A DNA stretch of 64,000 nt from Chiua virens (lineage: Eukaryota; Basidiomycota; Agaricomycetes; Boletales; Boletaceae), in NCBI GenBank assembly GCA_019787685.1, contig JAHNUO010000004.1:930001-994000 (forward strand), given 5' to 3'. A model generated the notes under the pieces. The model saw nothing but the letters and a program-made list of their open reading frames with translations. It had not been told where the DNA came from and did not search any database. Below are positions 34,511 through 45,419 of the stretch, in pieces (within the stretch, counting starts at the first letter, position 1; the number at the start of each line of letters is the position of its first letter). The position numbers and the translations under genes were made by a program.

Positions 34511-35146
34511 TTAACTTTTGGAGGGGCGGAGGAAGTCAGGAATCTGTGACTCCTCCTTGAGAGAATCCAGATCATATCGCCATTTATCGATAGACTCCGA
34601 CTTACGGTCGTCTCTGAATTCCTGGCTGACACGGCAATGCCTACAGTTATGGTCCTCCATAGTGCAAGCGAGGCCGCCAACTGATCCTGCTGCAATATCT
34701 CCCAACAGCGTCACTACATGTCCTTTTAGCCCTCTGATTTCCGCCGCGAGCTCAGAGACGATGGCGTTCAAGCCAGGCACCGAAGAGCTTTCCTCTGGCA
34801 CAGGCTGTACCTCAGTGCCCGCACTACTCTTGTTGCAACCGCGCGCCACTTTCGATGGTGGGCTTTCGACATCGCCCAGGTCCTGGTCACGGCCACGTTT
34901 GACGCTACGTGCCAGCGGTGGTATATAAACTAGTTTTGATGTCAGTCCAAGTTCCTGTCGGTGACAACACAACTAGGTAGTTACCTTCTTGTGGTGCCCT
35001 GGCACCCATTTGCAACACGGTGGTGCCACCAATAATAAGAGTAACTGTTTGTGGTGCTACAATTTGAACTGAGTCAACATCGATTGATCTGCAGCGGTGG
35101 TCAACTTACCGATTTGGACGCTGTCTGATGATGTACATGCTGACAT
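34511..35146 (-). CDS. Small protein with Cys/His cluster and basic region (cargo)
   Basis: Three exons (35146-35110, 35068-34985, 34929-34511) are in phase and give 179 residues starting MSACTSSDSVQIVQ. Visible parts are a Thr/Val-rich N-terminus, a basic segment (RSVKRGRDQDLGD) and a helix LNAIVSELAAEIRGLKGHVV. Then follow DHNCRHCRVSQEFRDDRK, with two Cys and one His close together, and a helical acidic C-terminus. The helix plus basic region hints at a nuclear protein. The family was not recognised. Confidence 0.55.
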
Positions 35147-36230
35147 GGCTTGCAAACCAACCGATGCTAGGATGAAACCTCGGGTTTGCTACAACATATG
35201 TGCTGACCCGGCTGAGTGTTTATAACCACCCGGGCCGGCTACTCCAAGTCGGAATTTGTGGTCTCAACGGGCTGTGGCTCGCTAGAAAACGTCAGTAAGG
35301 TAATACTGATGGGCTCACACCCGATGCGGTGAGGGCATGCGTAGCACTACATTGGTAGTGCGGCGACTGACGTGGAAGCGACAGCAGCGCCAGAAGTGGA
35401 GAGATTTCGATCATTTCATATGCCATGACCCTGATTGACCCCGAGCTTCTCGGATAAGCTGCCACCGACACTGACTCGGATACTACCTGTCGAGCGGCAG
35501 AAACAACATAATGTTTTTACGAAATTCCAAGGTTATCGCCGGCGCTGGCCAAGGTTGATGATATTACCACACGGAAGGGCTTGAGAGTGTGCAGGCCAGT
35601 GAGGTAGTACTACTATTAGTAATTGTCAATGTGCCAAAAACGGCATATTATCACCGTTTGCTGGGACTGCATTGCGAGCGGTAACGAGTCGGATAGCAGT
35701 GCTCGAGGTATTTCGATTATTTTATGACACGGAGTATCCTAACCCTGATTACAGTAACGGGCCACTTTCAATTCAGCTTGTCACTGCTAGTGGCATGGTT
35801 TCAAGTAGCATTGGCAGTACCAAAAGTGGCGATCTCTGTCTGCAGGAACAGGAAGACCCAAAGATCTGGCGAAACCAAGTCCAAACGTGACAGAACCAGA
35901 GGTAGGAATAAGTTCACGGGAGCATGAGGAAGACTAGGAAGACTCACCAGTGGGGTTTAGCGAAAGCCATTCAGTACTGGTGATTCAAGTTGAGTCCCTG
36001 ACTGTCTCGACTCGTCGGGAGATAAAACCGTCATGGAATGACTCACGCACCTCTCATATCCTCCCTCAGGCTCCAGTAAACGGGCCTCCCCTTTCAATTC
36101 ACTACTACTGTCTCATGCCAATCATGCAGAATGATCGCCACGACCGCTCATCATCCGATGTGGCGACTGGTCAGAAGTGCGTGCACTCTAGCGCTTTGCA
36201 GCTTGGGCCCAGGAAAAAACCGTGAGGGTC
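35147..36230. other. Region upstream of the DUF6698 gene
   Basis: Two short frames (35672-35890 and 35950-36225) are on the same strand as the following gene and may contain its divergent N-terminal exons. I could not link them by phase. The words at ~35395-35440 resemble those at ~35690-35750 (ATTTCGATCATTT and CCTGATT), suggesting an old duplication. Confidence 0.4.
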
Positions 36231-36267
36231 CTTCGCATTGTTAGTATCGGTGCTGAACTTGTCCAAG

Positions 36268-37575
36268 AACAACTCAAGACCCGCTTGTTCATCATGGACG
36301 ACACTTCGGGTGGTCGGCGCACGCATTTTGCAACATTCAAACTCTCGTCACCAATGGGCTCTTGCTCATGTGTGAGGATGAAGAACAAGAATCTATGACG
36401 GCTGCGTGAGTAAATGTGTACATCACTTTTCATCGCCTTGATCCACACTCACTCTCCAGGGAAAGACAAGAGTACATGGTTTTTCGTGAACTCCTTCGCT
36501 TGGCGCCTGGGCTCGAGGCTCGATTGATGGGATCTTCAGAGGGAGAGGTAGTTACCACTGCCGAGCTGGTAATTCGATCACACAATTTCGTCTTGTCCGC
36601 CGTTGACTTACAAGGTCACTTCATCTCTAGATTCAGAGGGGTGCTAGTGGTGCAAGAGCCGACGACACAAAGGGAATGAAGAGCGCAATCATTGACTGGA
36701 TCACCCCTAAGGGCCAGTCTTTGAATCCCCACATCCCCAGAAATAACAAGTCCGGGCGTGGATTCAACCATGAACGTACTGGCGCTCTTTTGTGTCCTGC
36801 GGGACTTGACTGGAGCAACGCTGAGTGAGTGACATTGTAGATTTCTGCTGGTCATCCACCCATCTCAGGGCTTGCATTCACAGGACAAGAAACAAGCTCG
36901 TGAATGGCCAAATTCAGGTAGCCGGTGACCAATGGCCGGTTTTCTTGTATGCAAACTACTCGTACAACCCTGAGGACCCATGGAATGGACTGCTTCGCAG
37001 TGGGCTACTGATCTCTGTGCGTATTCTCCGTCCCTTTAATTTTGCGATCCTTGGTTTGAGCCCTTCAGATAGGCATTCAAACATATTTTTACTTCCCCAA
37101 GCTCCGTTGATCAAGAACCAAAGGCAACACGATCAGGAAATGCACGTATTCACGGTATGCGGTCCGTCACTAAGGCGTCGATCGCCTATGTTGCTACCCA
37201 GGTAAGTTCAAGTTAGACGTCTCCGGTAACTATGTATTTCTCAACACATCAATCGCAGGCTCGCTTCGCACTTACGTCTGCCCAAGTGTTTTCACGCACT
37301 GACCTCGTGACAGATTCCGAGCGTTTCTACAACAGTATACTGGAGCTGCTATTTGATCCTGATGAGAAAGAGGAGGTAGACCAACTTCTGTTGTGGTGGA
37401 ATCGGTATGTCCCTTCGATCTCAGCCGACACAGTACTTAAGGAATGAATAGGCAAGTATTCCCTCTTTATGCGGACATTGAACGCGTGCCATCGAAGAAT
37501 AGTGCTCTGGCGCGGATCCGCCAAAAGCGTGCGGAAAATAGGGACCGAGACAATATCTCGGACGTGGTAGAATAG
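36268..37575 (+). CDS. DUF6698-family protein (cargo; N-terminus unresolved)
   Basis: Exons after the first part are 36460-36568, 36631-36824, 36869-37016, 37073-37201, 37259-37404 and 37452-37575, all in phase. The upstream exon ends at 36405 and contains HAFCNIQTLVTNGLL. Family hallmarks are YMVFRELLRLAPGLEARLM, IQRGASGARADDTK, AIIDWITPKGQSLNP and GRGFNHERTGALLCPAGLDW. Others are AFKHIFTSPSS, QARFALTSAQVF, LLWWNRQVFP and SALARIRQKRA. This family is abundant in mushroom genomes and has no known function. The frame is open throughout. The first residues are not defined, so the start given is approximate. Confidence 0.7.
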
Positions 37576-37689
37576 ACACTCTATTTGCACCTTAGTGCCA
37601 TCAATGTTAGTTATATACAAAATCAGATGTTCCTAACTCCGAACGATGCGAAACGGGTGAGAACGTGCGCTGGATAGTCCAATGCCGCT

Positions 37690-38900
37690 GGCGGTCAGAC
37701 GCGTCCGTCTGCAAGGGGCGTCAATACAACGTAGTGATTGCCGACATGGGCCAAACTAGCACCAATGACGTTGATGGTCGAAAGCACCAGTCTGTGAAGG
37801 GTGTCAATGCGAGTAAAGATGGACCATATGGACCATACTGGCCTACATGGTATGGCTTGGCAACGCTCCACTAATGGCATCCGTGGTCGAGAGCGCCAGT
37901 CTGTGGGGGGTGTCAATACAGAGCGAGAGTTGCTGACGCGCCCCATGCCAGTCTGGATTGGGTTTGTTAGCAACGCTCCGCCAATGGTGTCAGTGGTCGA
38001 GAGCGCTAGTCTGCGAGGGGTGTCAATACAGAGCGAGGGTTCCTGACATGGGCCATGCTGAGCTGCATTGTATGGCTTGGCGACATTCCACCAATGGTCC
38101 CAGTGATCGAGAGCGCCAGTCTGCGAGGGGTGTCAATACAGAGCGAGAGTTGCTGACGCGCCCCATACCAGTCTGGATTGGGTTTGTTAGCAACGCTCCA
38201 CCAATGGTGTTAGTGGTCGAGAGCGCTAGTCTGCGAGGGGTGTCAATACAGAGCGAGGGTTCCTGACATGGGCCATACTGAGCTGCATTGTATGGCTTGG
38301 CGACATTCCACCAATGGTCCCAGTGATCGAGAGCGCCAGTCTGCGAGGGGTGTCAATACAGAGCGAGAGTTGCTGACGCGCCCCATACCAGTCTGGATTG
38401 GGTTTGTTAGCAACGCTCCGCCAATGGTGTTAGTGGTCGAGAGTGCCAGTCTGTGGGGGGTGTCAATACAGAGCGGGAGTTGCTGACATGGTCCATTTCA
38501 GTCTGGATTGAGTTTGTTAGCAATGCTCCGCCAATGGTGTTAGTGGTCGAAAGCGCCAGTCTGCGAAGGGTGTCAATACGAGTAAAGATGGTCTATATGG
38601 TCCATACTGGCCTACATTGTATGGCTTGGCGACATTCCACCAATGATGCTAGTGGTCGAGAGCGCCAGTCCGCGAGGAGTGTCAATACAAAGTGAAAGTT
38701 GCTGACATGGCCCGCGCCAGTCTGGATTGGGTCTGTTAGCAACATTCTACCGATGCGTATCGGTTGTCGAGAGCGCCAGTCCGCAAGGCTGTGTCAATAC
38801 AGAGTAAGAGTTACTCACATGGCCCATGCAAGTCTGGATTGGGTTCGTTAGCAAGACTCTACCGATACGGTGTCGGTGGTCGAGAGCACCCGTCTGGGAG
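37690..38900. repeat. 110-bp satellite, about 11 copies
   Basis: The marker GTCGAGAGCGCCAGTCTG or a close variant recurs at 37777, 37886, 37996, 38106, 38216, 38326, 38436, 38546, 38655, 38766 and 38879, mostly exactly 110 bp apart. Two alternating subtypes (CAGTCTGGATTGGGTTTGTT and GAGCTGCATTGTATGGCTTG) make a 220-bp higher-order unit. It sits 165 bp inside the right end of the giant element. Confidence 0.9.
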
Positions 38901-39055
38901 GCATTGTTATGAGTAGCCACAAGGGCACATGGATCAACACTCGACAACCCCCTCGGAGATTATATAAGCTGACCAGAGCATGTATCATTCTGGCATAAAT
39001 TGTGTTGTTGATAGACATGATAAGCCCAGCTAATTGTTGATCTAACTGTCATCGA

Positions 39056-39065
39056 TTTCCTGATG
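39056..39065 (-). repeat. Right terminal inverted repeat of the giant element
   Basis: TTTCCTGATG, the exact inverted copy of 13066-13075, followed by TG and then permease coding sequence. Confidence 0.75.
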
Positions 39066-40412
39066 TGCTCGCTTGTGCCCAAAAAGGTATCGTGCCACGG
39101 TCCGTCTCTCCCTCCCGAGTCGTCAACACATCAATAAAATTTGACTTGTCAATAGGTCGGCTGGATCGTAGGCTGGCTTAATCTCCTCGGACTCATTGTT
39201 GGCCTTACGTCCACTGAGCTTGGACTTGCCAACATGATTCTTGCTGCAGTATCTATATCCACCGACGGAACTTATCCAATCACTTCCGGAAAAGTTGTGG
39301 GACTAACTATCGGACTCCTTATTATTAACAGTATACTGAACACATTCAAAACTCGGCAACTTGCCTATTTTACCTGCTCGTTTATGTTCATTAACCTGGG
39401 TGCCACCCTCCTGATCATCATCCTACTTCTGGCAACTACACCACGATCCGACATGCATTCTGTGTCATACCTCTTCGGTGCGGATGGCCTTATCAACGGA
39501 ACGGGAGGCTGGAACGACGGTGTCAGTTTTCTTCTCGGACTCCTCAGTGTCCAGTGGACTCTGACTGGATACGACTGCACGGCTCATATCTCCGAAGAGC
39601 TTCGTCGTGCAGCGTACGCCGCACCGGCAGCTATCATGATTGCATATGCTGGTACAGCAATTTTTGGTTGGATCCTTAGCATCGTGCTGGTCCTGTGCTC
39701 TGGGTCATTCACAGACCTCCCCGGACCATCGGGGTCTGCATTCCTTACAATCATGGTCTTGCGATTGGGATATCGCACTTCCATCGCTCTATGGGTCTTC
39801 GTCTGCATGACCGCATTTTTTATCGCGCAGACCGGCATGCAGGCTGTGTCTCGCGCCATATATGCGTTCAGCCGCGACCATGTCCTTCCCGACCGTGAAT
39901 TCTTTGCACACATCACTCACTCCACGCAAACCCCACTGCGAGCCGTTTGGTTAACAGCTGTTCTCAGTGTCCTCCCCGCACTTCTCTATCTAGCCAGCGC
40001 TGTCGCTGGAAACGCCGTCTTCGCTCTATCAGCCATGTCCTTGGACCTTTCCTACGTTATTCCTATCATCCTTCGACGCATCTTTCATTCCCACCCGGAA
40101 GTCATGTTCAAACCTGGTCCATACTACATGGGCGACGGCTGGCTCGGGGCATTCGCCAATGTTTGGTGCACCGTTTGGACAATTTTCATTTGTGTGGTGT
40201 TTTCACTCCCCACAGAGTTGCCCGTCACGGCGACAAACATGAACTATGCCGCGCCAGTTACTCTGGGATTGCTAATCGTCACTGGGCTGTGGTATGTGTT
40301 GAGCGCACATCGGCACTATCATGGTCCACCCTCTGGAGATGGCAATGGACTTGACATGGGGCATAACGTTCTCGAGAAAGCCAACAATGCTGTTAAATTC
40401 GAAGAGCCCTGA
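39066..40412 (+). pseudogene. APC-family amino-acid permease, 3' fragment
   Basis: Two exons: ~39066-39099 (coding ARLCPKRYRAT) and 39156-40412. The second begins VGWIVGWLNLLGLIVGLTST and carries about ten membrane helices. Among them are VGLTIGLLIINSIL, FINLGATLLIIILLL, MIAYAGTAIFGWILSIVLVL and APVTLGLLIVTGLWYVL. Family motifs such as GYDCTAHISEELRRA and SRDHVLPDREFF, both conserved in fungal amino-acid/GABA permeases, are intact. There is no start codon before it and the N-terminal helices lie 26 kb upstream at 12774. No frameshift or stop was found, so the disruption looks recent. An internal ATG could give a truncated product but would lack the first transport helices. Confidence 0.85.
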
Positions 40413-40814
40413 ACACAGAAGCACAAGTCGGTTCTGGTGACAATAACATACTAATGTAGCTCATATTTCATCCATATCTGCAGTAGAAAGCTGTCGGGCA
40501 CCGTGGCGAGCACTGAATTGGCTATATACCTGAATACACTGGCAGGTGTTCCTCAGTACTATTTCTACGCAAGTTTTGTGTATCTTATTTCCCGAATATG
40601 TTGTCCTCGACCTTAAGGTACTTATAATTTGGACACGAACAGTAAAGCTCAGTTTCGAACTTGAACTTGAACTTCAGACGCGATGCCACGTGAACAGAAG
40701 ATGTCAACATGATATTCATATGTACATAGCAGTGAGATCTATTACCCATCACAACACAATCGTGGATATCCAAACGATCCGGAAATACTATACGAAAAGC
40801 GTCCTTGGTCAGAA
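40413..40814. other. Convergent 3' intergenic region
   Basis: Lies between the permease and the NLR, whose 3' ends face each other. No gene was seen; a short repeat TTGAACTTGAACTT is near 40660. Confidence 0.5.
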
Positions 40815-43800
40815 TTAGCATGCCTGCAGAAACCTCTTCCATCCAGGAAATTGATCCTCGTTGAGCTGCATCATGGGTGCCCATACTGTCAATAACTCTG
40901 GTGGTATGCCGGCTTCTCTGCACAATTCCATAGTTTGAGCAAAGTACCTTTCCGATTCTGTGTTGTGGCCCAGGCAATGTTTGGTTTCTCCCAGAGCTCT
41001 CGTGGATAACAACTTGATGAATATGAACCCGTGACAATCTGCAATGGCATTTGAGAAGGACTGGAAAGCCTCGGTGTAGTTTTTTGCATAGAGTTTGTTC
41101 CGACCCTGGACATAGAGCATTTCCAGAAACATGCCGGATGAAGGGGTGGCTATGGCACCGAGAGCATCAAAAATATGTTGCACGAGAGACCCAGCAAGCT
41201 CGTAATTGCCCTGCTCAGTGGCCACTGTTGCTTTGTCTCTTAGAACCTTCATTGTGTGTAGGAAGTCGCCGTGTACGGAGTCGTGAGCTTCGTGAAGAAG
41301 TTGCATTGTTGCATCGAATTTCTGTTGCAGGAACGCTGCCTCTGCCATGGTCGCGAGGAACGACCAACGGTCTCGTGCATTGCTCGACATGCAAAACTGG
41401 CGGATGGATTCAAGCTGCATTTCGACTTCCTGGGGCGTACAGTACCCGTGCAACATTCTTCCTCTCCAATGAAGTAGACGGGACTCCGGACCACGATCCC
41501 AATGGTACATCGAAGACAGGAAAAGCTTATCGGCGTCGTCACGTGAAGTGTACATCCTGGAGCAGTCGAGCGCGAAATAAATCTCTTCCTTGTCTTCCTC
41601 GTCAACGGGTTGCCAGGATGGGGATTGTATGAAGCTCTCTAGAATTTTCTGAGCCTGTGAGAAACGTCCCTCGTGGAGGTACATCATGCCTGCATAAGAG
41701 GTGCAATTTGCTGCCATGCCGTGGTTTCCAATAGCGACAAACAGCATCTTTGCATCTAACCAAGCTGCTCTCGCAAATGCTACATTCAAGAGTTTATAGC
41801 AAAGGTGACCGAGCATTTTCAGGCACCGTGCTTTCGAGTCTTTTTCGACCACTGACTCTGCGGGAAGTAAGGGAATGAGGTGAGCGAGCGGGGTAGGACA
41901 AGTTTTGTGGTTTGTGAGACCAAACAGAAACCAGTCACAGGCAACAGTAGCATCTCGGATACCGTTTGGATTGTGTACAATGTCGAACGCAATGAGGTGT
42001 TCAATGTTTACATGATGGGATATCACAAGATCGGCATGTGAATCCTTCTCCGTGGATAATGACCTGAGTGAGTTGTAGTACACGCCACGGATGTCCTCAA
42101 GAAGTCCGAGGCCTGCACCCGGAAAGGCATCGAGAAGGAATAACCGGACGGGTGCGAGGGTTGTAAGGAATGGGCCAGAGCGATGAGCCAACGATACTTT
42201 GCAAAGCGCATCCAGGATAGATAATATACAAGGGAGAGAGGGGAATAGGCACGAGGCATGGTCTTCGTAGATTCCTTGAGGAAGGAAAGCAACGATCCAA
42301 AGGACGTGCAGAGCATCGTCACCAAGCGCCTTAACAGACGGCGAGCTTAGAGATAGTCTGATCGTGAAACCGAGGTTATCCTTTCCATACCCGGTCTGGA
42401 GTAGTCTACCCTGTTGTGCATTCCACTCGTCGAGGAGTCTTTTTCCCGTCCATTCACTTTCCTCCGCAGTGTAGGCCAGAATATGAATCGACAGTGGATG
42501 GAAGTCGACTGCGCCTAGAAGAGAATCCACCTTGTCGTCGTCGATCTCTCCGTTGTAAATTTCCCGGAAGTATTGTCTTGCAGGGAGTTTCTCGAGTGGC
42601 GGGACTTTAAATCGAGTCCAGCGGACCTTCCGCGCGTTATTCCTGGTTCGTGACGTCAGGATAACGGTGACTCCTGGAGTGATTGCAATGTCGGACACAA
42701 AGTCCGAGATTCGCTTGGCCTCGTCTTGCTTGACAGCCTCTTCAAACGTTTCTGCGTTGTCAAGGACCAGAAGCACCGGCGACGACTCCAGGTTGGATTT
42801 CACCTGGGGCTCGCTTTCCGCCCCAGATCGCCGGAGTCCAAGCGCACTCGCAATTCGCTGAACGAACGTATCAAAAGTCATCGCTGTACGATCGAGACCA
42901 TCATACGTGACGAAGAATGTTCTGCGGTAACGCTTCCTGATCTCTTCGTCGTGCATCACAGACCTTGCTATCGAGCTCTTCCCGATACCACCGGGGCCGA
43001 TCAGCGCGATGTCTTCGTCCCGGAGTAGCGCAGCTTTCACCTGTCTGAGCAGGTCTTCACGGCCAAAGAACATGACCGGAGCTGGTGGTGGAGGGTCGGG
43101 AATTAGACTGTTCGAATTGTCAGCCAAGGGTCCGTCAGTACACACTTGACGAGTCTCACTTTGGAACATCAGGCTGTTTCAGTAATTCATAAATGTCCTC
43201 CAGACGGAGAACAGCGACGATGATCAACTTTGTCTGTCAGGAGTGTCGACGGTTGGATCTCGAGTAAACGCAATAAATGATCGGCGTACACTGAACGACG
43301 TGAAAATTCCATCCAATTCCCCGTACCAATCGGTAAGTTGTTTTTCGTCCAGATTCGCTGCAGTAAATCTATGGACCAGGTTGTGCTCCAATGTCTCGTT
43401 GACTCTTAAATAAAGGTCGCTGATTGAACTGTTTCTACCATGAACCAAGTTAAGCTGCAACAGTTGCAATCGCGAGACGCACGACTCGAGCGCACTCAAT
43501 GCCATCTTCAGTGCTTCGTTTATTCGATGTGAAGAAACCCCTTTCGTCGCGAGCGCCAAATGTGAGCAGATGTCTTCGCATTTCCGACTGAGGTCCTTTA
43601 AACGATCCTTATTTTGCAAGGTTTTCTGGGGCCAAGTAATTCGTTCAGATTTTGATCGGCTGAAACCCAGGACAAACCTGGAAGAGCAAGAGGATACTCT
43701 TAATCCCAGTAAAGATATTCTTTGCCATGGCGATCGGGATCAGATTATTGATAGCGTCTATTGTCTGGATCGTGATGTCCAGTGTCCTTTCCACGGTTTC

Positions 43801-43955
43801 TCGCCGGATACTCGATGCATTTGATGTTTGATCAACGCTTGATGTATCTTCACGCTGTGTCTTCTGTGAAGTCTTCTATCGCGACGCTTTGAGATTCAAG
43901 CCACACTACGCGTTTATCGACTCACGCTTTGGTGGAAATTGAGAATCTTCTTCAT
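40815..43955 (-). CDS. NLR-like STAND NTPase with N-terminal helical domain and TPR-like C-terminus
   Basis: Exons 43955-43926, 43875-43678, 43607-43290, 43233-43160 and 43107-40815 join in phase to 970 residues. Residues 1-200 are all-helical (RTLDITIQTIDAINNLIPIA, LALATKGVSSHRINEALK), like the HeLo/MLKL-type adaptor domains of mushroom NLRs. The NTPase has FFGREDLL, the P-loop GPGGIGKSS near residue 243, Walker B LLVLDN and sensor VILTSRTRNN, matching NB-ARC-type ATPases. The C-terminal ~450 residues form regular helix pairs (AAWLDAKMLFVAIGNHG, QGNYELAGSLVQ, YAKNYTEAFQSFSNA) like TPRs. Such proteins are candidates for fungal allorecognition or immune-like sensing. The gene is complete. Confidence 0.85.
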
Positions 43956-45419
43956 TCAGAAGGTGGGGATGAGTGGGCGAGAAACAGAGTCAATGTAATG
44001 AAGGGGTAGGAATAGGGCCCGGGTGCTAGGACACACGGTGGTTGAAAATAGGAATCAACGAAAACGAGGTTTTGGCAAAAACAGAACCACGGGCGCCTAT
44101 AGACTAGATTTATGACCTTCATGGGTATATACCCACTAGTAAACTTAATTTCAAGTCAAGACTTCAAATGACATGTTTGTAACAGCATACTTGACTAGGG
44201 CAGTGACAAGAGCCCAAAACAAAGTTAGCGAAATGCAGGATGAGTTGGGAAACAATGACGACGTCGAGGCCGAACCAGAATCGTCGACAAATAAGCAGCA
44301 AGCATCATATCACGATGCACGCACAGGAGGCGATGACGAGGTCGAAGAATGGTAAGACCACTAGATGGATCAGGTGGTGAGATGAGCCAGTCCAGAAGAA
44401 GGTAAAGGTTTAAAGGATAAGCTAAGAGGAAATGTGCACGTGCTAGCCATGTTTCCCAGCGTCCCAGAGAGACCAGAAGCCGAAACGGGCGACGGAGACG
44501 GAGATATGAACACGTCGGGTCGAGGACACGCCCAGCTCGCAGGGGAAAGGGAAGACCAGACGAGCTGCAAAGATCGGTGTCCAACCAGTGAGGCGCACGC
44601 ACCCGAGGGTCACCAGAACAGGGAATGAGACAAGCAAAGACGGCATCGAAACGGAGGTCCCAAGTCGAATTGCATACCCAGGATGGCAGGAGGAGGTCCG
44701 GTCAAATCGCGAAACGTCGAAGGCGAAGCGCAGCATTGAAAGTTGAAGCGCTGAAGGACGAGTCTGATTCAGTGGTAGAGGCCTGCAGATTGACGGCGCA
44801 AGGAGCAGCGTACACCAGGACGCGACACGAGTCGGAATGTGACTACTAGCTGAGCAGGAAGGTTAGTCCGAAAGGAAAGGACAAGACGAGGAACGCACCA
44901 TGCATATTATAATGCATCAATACTTAGTGCCTAGCAAAGACATCGCCGGCCTTATATTACCATAAGTACCCGTTGTGCAAGGAACCAAACGAACTCGAAC
45001 GAGGGAATGGTGGAGCGCGATGAGCAGCATGTATGCGTCCCGTCGTAGTCCCATCTCTATACTCGCGGCGAGTGGGTATGTATCTGTCACTGTGTCAGGT
45101 CGAGTCGGTAATATTTCGTGTCAAGCGAGGAATGTGGTAGAGACCTGGGGAGATTCAGAGCAACGGACCCACTGAGTACTTGTGGATGGTGGTGGTTGTC
45201 GAAACAGGAAACCCTCGGGTCTGAGCTGTTGCTCACGACCTCCCACCCTCAAGTAAGGTGCAAACATCACCCTGACCTACTATAACTGCGGCCAAGGCAC
45301 AAGTGTCAACAGCGCAAGAACGCGTCACCATGGACCGCGGCCGCAGCCATCAGCCGACTTCTTAAGGAACGCAACAAGAGATACCGAGACGCCTCCATCA
45401 TTTCTCACCACCGTGGACC
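43956..45419. other. Low-confidence region, possible decayed element
   Basis: Short plus-strand frames at 44173-44355 (MFVTAYLTRAVTRAQNK), 44434-44628 and 44625-44849 are charged and close-packed but lack recognisable domains. They may be remains of a retroelement or a decayed gene. The last ~150 bp are the presumed promoter of the GNAT gene. Confidence 0.35.

Larger units (their letters stand above)
13066..39065. mobile_element. Giant cargo-carrying Plavaka/EnSpm-type DNA transposon (26.0 kb)
   Basis: The left end is CATCAGGAAACTG at 13066 and the right end is the inverted TTTCCTGATG at 39056-39065. The bases TG lie directly outside both ends (13064-13065 and 39066-39067), as a 2-bp target duplication. 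Removing one TG and the insert rejoins the permease in frame. The insert contains a Plavaka-family transposase (22321-26499), matching the EnSpm/CACTA relatives whose target duplications are 2-4 bp. Weak terminal similarity extends ~17 bp. GTTGATAGA occurs near both ends (13213 and 39006). It also holds six or more other genes, hairpin arrays, a long inverted repeat and a 110-bp satellite, so it may be a nest of several elements inside one outer transposon. Confidence 0.75.

Noticed and set aside
37690..38900. CRISPR-like array
   Set aside because: The whole 110-bp unit is repeated with no unique spacers; it is a satellite in a eukaryotic genome.
13066..39065. A 26-kb intron in the permease
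   Set aside because: All other introns in the window are ~45-70 nt, the break has inverted ends with a TG duplication, and the insert carries complete genes and a transposase.
39071..39090. A frameshift in the permease at the run of five A
   Set aside because: Reading LCPKRYRAT instead of LVPKRYRAT keeps the frame and joins exactly to the 5' fragment.
41051..41632. Plus-strand gene opposite the NLR
   Set aside because: It is the antisense shadow of a strongly supported NB-ARC/TPR coding exon.
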